Origin: Acidobacteriota bacterium
Lineage (GTDB): Bacteria > Acidobacteriota > JAAYUB01 > JAMOQF01
Assembly (NCBI GenBank): GCA_027040585.1
Contig: JALULU010000223.1
Span: forward strand, 1-8,889
Direction of reading: 5' to 3'
Length of the DNA: 8,889 bases
Below are positions 6,650-8,889 of this stretch, in pieces; within the stretch, counting starts at the first letter, position 1; every line of letters starts with the position of its first letter. The notes beneath the pieces were generated by a model, which made no database searches, was not told where the DNA came from, and saw nothing but the letters and a program-made list of their open reading frames with translations. Made by a program: the position numbers and the translations under genes.

Positions 6650-7030
6650 ATGAAAAGATCTTTATTCTTTATTTTAATTTTTGTATTGTTTTTTTCCTTA
6701 AATTTGTTTGCAAATGGTGTTTCAATTAAGGCTTATTTTTCAAAGGCTTTTAAAGATGTAAATTATGAGAGAGAAGCGGCAAATAAAGTGATTAAAAATT
6801 TTAAATATAACAAAAAATTACCCCCGGTTGGAAAGATGTGTGTTTATATTTTGAGGATAAAGAGAGATGGGACACTTTTAGTGAATTCAAAATGGCGTTC
6901 TTCTGGGTATAAAAGTTTTGATAGAGCGTGTAAAAGAGCTATTTTAAAGGCAATCCCTTTTCCAAAATTGCCATCTTCCTATTTCGCAAGGTATCTGGAG
7001 GTACACTTTCACTTTGAGGTTGTAAAGTAG
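6650..7030 (+). CDS. Secreted protein consisting of a TonB/TolA C-terminal-like domain
   Basis: Seen in 126 residues: a clear signal peptide (MKR, hydrophobic core about 5-20, possible cleavage after LFA, about residue 21). After a short lead comes one domain (about 38-125) that follows the TonB_C/TolA-C pattern: V-Y-I-L-x-I-x-R-D-G-T at 65-75, SSGYKSFDRACKRAI (84-98) and PFPKLP (103-108), ending in a beta strand LEVHFHFEV. Family knowledge: this domain contacts outer-membrane receptors (TonB) or Tol-Pal partners and phage proteins (TolA). Usually it is tied to the inner membrane by an N-terminal helix and a long Pro-rich or helical spacer. Both are missing, so energy transduction by this protein alone is doubtful. 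If the signal peptide is not cleaved it could act as an anchor, but the spacer would still be absent. Excellent Shine-Dalgarno GGGGGTGAT at 6639-6647. It begins 18 nt after pyrH and its TAG overlaps the helicase start by one base. It has two cysteines, C64 and C94. Confidence 0.8.
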   Translation: MKRSLFFILIFVLFFSLNLFANGVSIKAYFSKAFKDVNYEREAANKVIKNFKYNKKLPPVGKMCVYILRIKRDGTLLVNSKWRSSGYKSFDRACKRAILKAIPFPKLPSSYFARYLEVHFHFEVVK

Positions 7031-7032
7031 TG
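7016..7032 (+). promoter_or_regulatory. Shine-Dalgarno and GTG start of the helicase gene
   Basis: GAGGT at 7016-7020 lies 9 nt before GTG at 7030-7032. The helicase frame has a TGA at 7015-7017, and the next in-frame Met comes after the Walker A motif. This GTG is therefore the only start that keeps the Q motif and Walker A. Its G is the last base of the upstream TAG. Confidence 0.8.
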
Positions 7033-8889
7033 AAAGATCCTCTATATGGTTTAAATGATAGACAAAAAGAAGCTGTCTTATATTTCGATTCTCCCCTTTT
7101 AATAATTGCCGGTGCTGGTAGTGGAAAAACAAGGGTAATAACCCATAAAATTGCATATATTTTACATAAAGGTTTGTTTCCCCCACAAAATATTCTGGCA
7201 GTGACCTTTACCAATAAGGCGGCGAGGGAAATGCGGGAAAGAGTAGGGAAATTGGTAGGTGTCTCACCAAACTTTATGCAAATAAGCACTTTCCATTCTT
7301 TATGCCTTAAAATTTTAAGGAGAGAAATAGAAAGAATTGGGTGGAAAAGTGATTTTGATGTTGTGGATAGGGATGAGCAAAAAAAAATAGTCAAAAGATT
7401 AATGAAAGATTTAAATATTTCTGTTAGTAAAATATCTCCAGATGCCGTATTGAGAGGTATTGGTAAAATTAAATTGAAGTTTAAGAGTTCCAAAGCATAT
7501 TTGAAATCTTTGCCGCAATTTTTATCTGAAATTGAAGAATATCTTTTAGTGTTATTTCCAGCTTATGAAAAAAGTATTAAAAATTTAAATGGGCTCGACT
7601 TTGACGACCTTTTAAATAAGACAAATGAAATTTTTTATAAGTTTCCGGATGTGGCAAAAAAATATTCAGAGAGATTTAGATATATTCTTGTGGATGAATT
7701 TCAGGATACAAATCCCCCTCAATATGAGCTTATAAAATTTCTAACCACAACACATAAAAATGTTTGTGTTGTTGGGGATGAAGACCAGTCTATTTATGGT
7801 TTTCGGGGTGCAATAATTGAAAATATTTTGAATTTTGAAAGTGATTTTCCAGGTACAAAATTAATCAAACTTGAGCAAAATTATAGGTCTACGAAAAATA
7901 TTTTGAAAGTTGCTGGAAGTGTTATAAAAAATAATACATTGAGAAGAGGTAAGGTTCTGTGGACAGATGTTGATGGGGGTGAGAAGGTAAAGTTAATTGT
8001 GGGGAGAGATTCAGATAGGGAAGTGGAATATGTGATAAATGAAATAGTGGATTTGCAAAAAAAATATCCAGATGAAACAATTGGGATTTTATATCGTATG
8101 AATTTTATCTCAAGAAGATATGAAGGAAAGTTGAGGATGATGGGACTAAAATATAAAGTCTATGGTTCCATGAGCTTCTTTAAAAGAAAAGAAGTTAAAG
8201 ATATGGTTTCATATTTGAAAGTTGTCCTAAATCCCAATAATGACATTTCACTTTTAAGAATAATCAATACACCACCAAGAAAAATAGGTGAAAAGACTGT
8301 TGAAAAGTTGAGAAATGGGGCAGAATTTTATAAATGTTCAATTTATGAATTTTTAAGAAAAAATGTTGAAAAAGAGATAAATCATCTTAAAATTTCAACT
8401 CCACTTCTAAATTTTTTTAATATGATAGAAGGCTTTAGAAAATTATATAAGCAAATTTCCCTTAAGGAATTATGTAAAACCATTTTTTTAGAGAGTTGTT
8501 ATAAAGAGTATCTTGAAAGGGATTTATATGATGGTGCTGAAGAGAGAATTGGCAATGTTGAAGAGTTTTCTCTAATGTTAGATGAAGAAGAGGGAAAAGG
8601 AAAAACCCTTCCTGAAATAATTGATGAGATTTCACTCCTTACAAGTGGTGATGAGTCAAGCGAAAATGTCAAAATTTTGCTAATGACTATTCACACTGCA
8701 AAAGGGCTTGAATTTGACAATGTTTTTTTGGTTTCAATGGAAGATGGGGTTTTGCCCCACATAAAGAGTATTGATTTGGAAGATGAGAATGGTATTGAGG
8801 AGGAGAGAAGGTTATGTTATGTAGGAATGACAAGGGCTAAGAAAAGGCTCTATCTCTCCTATGCAAACAGAAAATATAATTATGAAAGT
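7030..8889 (+). CDS. UvrD/PcrA-type superfamily 1A DNA helicase (3' end outside window)
   Basis: ATP-driven 3'-5' DNA helicase of the UvrD/Rep/PcrA group, acting in excision repair, replication restart or removal of recombinase filaments. The 620 residues in the window, from the GTG start, hold the motifs in order: Q motif LNDRQKEAV (8-16), Walker A AGAGSGKT (27-34), Ia VTFTNKAAREM (58-68), Ib TFHSLCLKILR (87-97), II VDEFQDT (221-227) and III GDEDQSIYGFRGA (249-261). After these come IV LEQNYRST (281-288), V MTIHTAKGLEF (552-562) and VI EERRLCYVGMTRAKKRL (591-607). The conserved YGSMSFFKRKEVKDM block of domain 2 is also present. No frameshift or missing catalytic residue is seen. Full-length relatives have roughly 650-750 residues, so only the C-terminal tail is missing. 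UvrD, PcrA and Rep cannot be told apart safely from sequence alone, so no symbol is given. It is the last visible gene of the operon. Confidence 0.95.
   Translation, partial: MKDPLYGLNDRQKEAVLYFDSPLLIIAGAGSGKTRVITHKIAYILHKGLFPPQNILAVTFTNKAAREMRERVGKLVGVSPNFMQISTFHSLCLKILRREIERIGWKSDFDVVDRDEQKKIVKRLMKDLNISVSKISPDAVLRGIGKIKLKFKSSKAYLKSLPQFLSEIEEYLLVLFPAYEKSIKNLNGLDFDDLLNKTNEIFYKFPDVAKKYSERFRYILVDEFQDTNPPQYELIKFLTTTHKNVCVVGDEDQSIYGFRGAIIENILNFESDFPGTKLIKLEQNYRSTKNILKVAGSVIKNNTLRRGKVLWTDVDGGEKVKLIVGRDSDREVEYVINEIVDLQKKYPDETIGILYRMNFISRRYEGKLRMMGLKYKVYGSMSFFKRKEVKDMVSYLKVVLNPNNDISLLRIINTPPRKIGEKTVEKLRNGAEFYKCSIYEFLRKNVEKEINHLKISTPLLNFFNMIEGFRKLYKQISLKELCKTIFLESCYKEYLERDLYDGAEERIGNVEEFSLMLDEEEGKGKTLPEIIDEISLLTSGDESSENVKILLMTIHTAKGLEFDNVFLVSMEDGVLPHIKSIDLEDENGIEEERRLCYVGMTRAKKRLYLSYANRKYNYES

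Noticed and set aside
6939..7493. Minus-strand ORFs of 184 and 80 codons
   Set aside because: They are antisense to the helicase start region, which carries intact Q, Walker A, Ia and Ib motifs; there is no ribosome-binding site or recognisable domain.
1..8889. Defence island, prophage, insertion sequence or CRISPR array
   Set aside because: No integrase, transposase, terminal inverted repeats, direct-repeat array or defence effector is visible. The helicase has ordinary UvrD/PcrA motifs, and the HARE protein alone is not enough to claim a defence system.

Overview
This is an AT-rich window (roughly 30% G+C by eye) from a bacterium that is probably Gram-negative. It encodes a periplasmic-type sensor kinase with a two-component-regulator beta-propeller and a secreted protein resembling the TonB/TolA C-terminal domain, and most genes have clear Shine-Dalgarno sites. 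I cannot name the phylum. Large propeller sensor kinases are common in Bacteroidetes, Acidobacteria and several uncultured Gram-negative lineages, and nothing here separates these. No mobile element, CRISPR array, tRNA or rRNA is visible, and coding density is very high.

Layout. About 118 bp at 4002-4120 divides two divergent transcription units. Leftward run thiI (2841-4001, the ThiI sulfurtransferase without a rhodanese domain) and, 21 bp later, a very large sensor histidine kinase (1-2819, cut by the left edge just after its phospho-acceptor histidine). Rightward run a HARE-HTH domain protein of unknown function (4121-4975), a stand-alone proline dehydrogenase (5025-5924), pyrH for UMP kinase (5924-6631), a small secreted TonB/TolA-C-like protein (6650-7030), and a UvrD/PcrA-type helicase (7030 to the right edge, cut after motif VI).

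How the genes relate. From proline dehydrogenase onward the rightward genes are packed like an operon: two 1-nt stop/start overlaps (5924 and 7030) and one 18-nt gap. Their functions (proline catabolism, pyrimidine nucleotide synthesis, envelope, DNA repair) do not form one pathway, so this looks like a housekeeping operon of convenience. A perfect TATAAT box precedes both the HARE gene and the proline dehydrogenase gene. The second lies beside a 12-bp perfect palindrome that overlaps the predicted transcription start, so the proline dehydrogenase operon may have its own control.

Novelty. Most of the window is recognisable housekeeping or signalling machinery, and I see no convincing new multi-gene system. 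The least understood item is the HARE-HTH protein. Its C-terminal domain looks faintly like a restriction-endonuclease fold that has lost an acidic catalytic residue, and its linker holds a tandem repeat. Other points worth checking are the non-consensus active-site positions of the proline dehydrogenase, the H-box of the kinase, the sulfur-carrying cysteine of ThiI, and the TonB-C-like protein that lacks any anchor or spacer.
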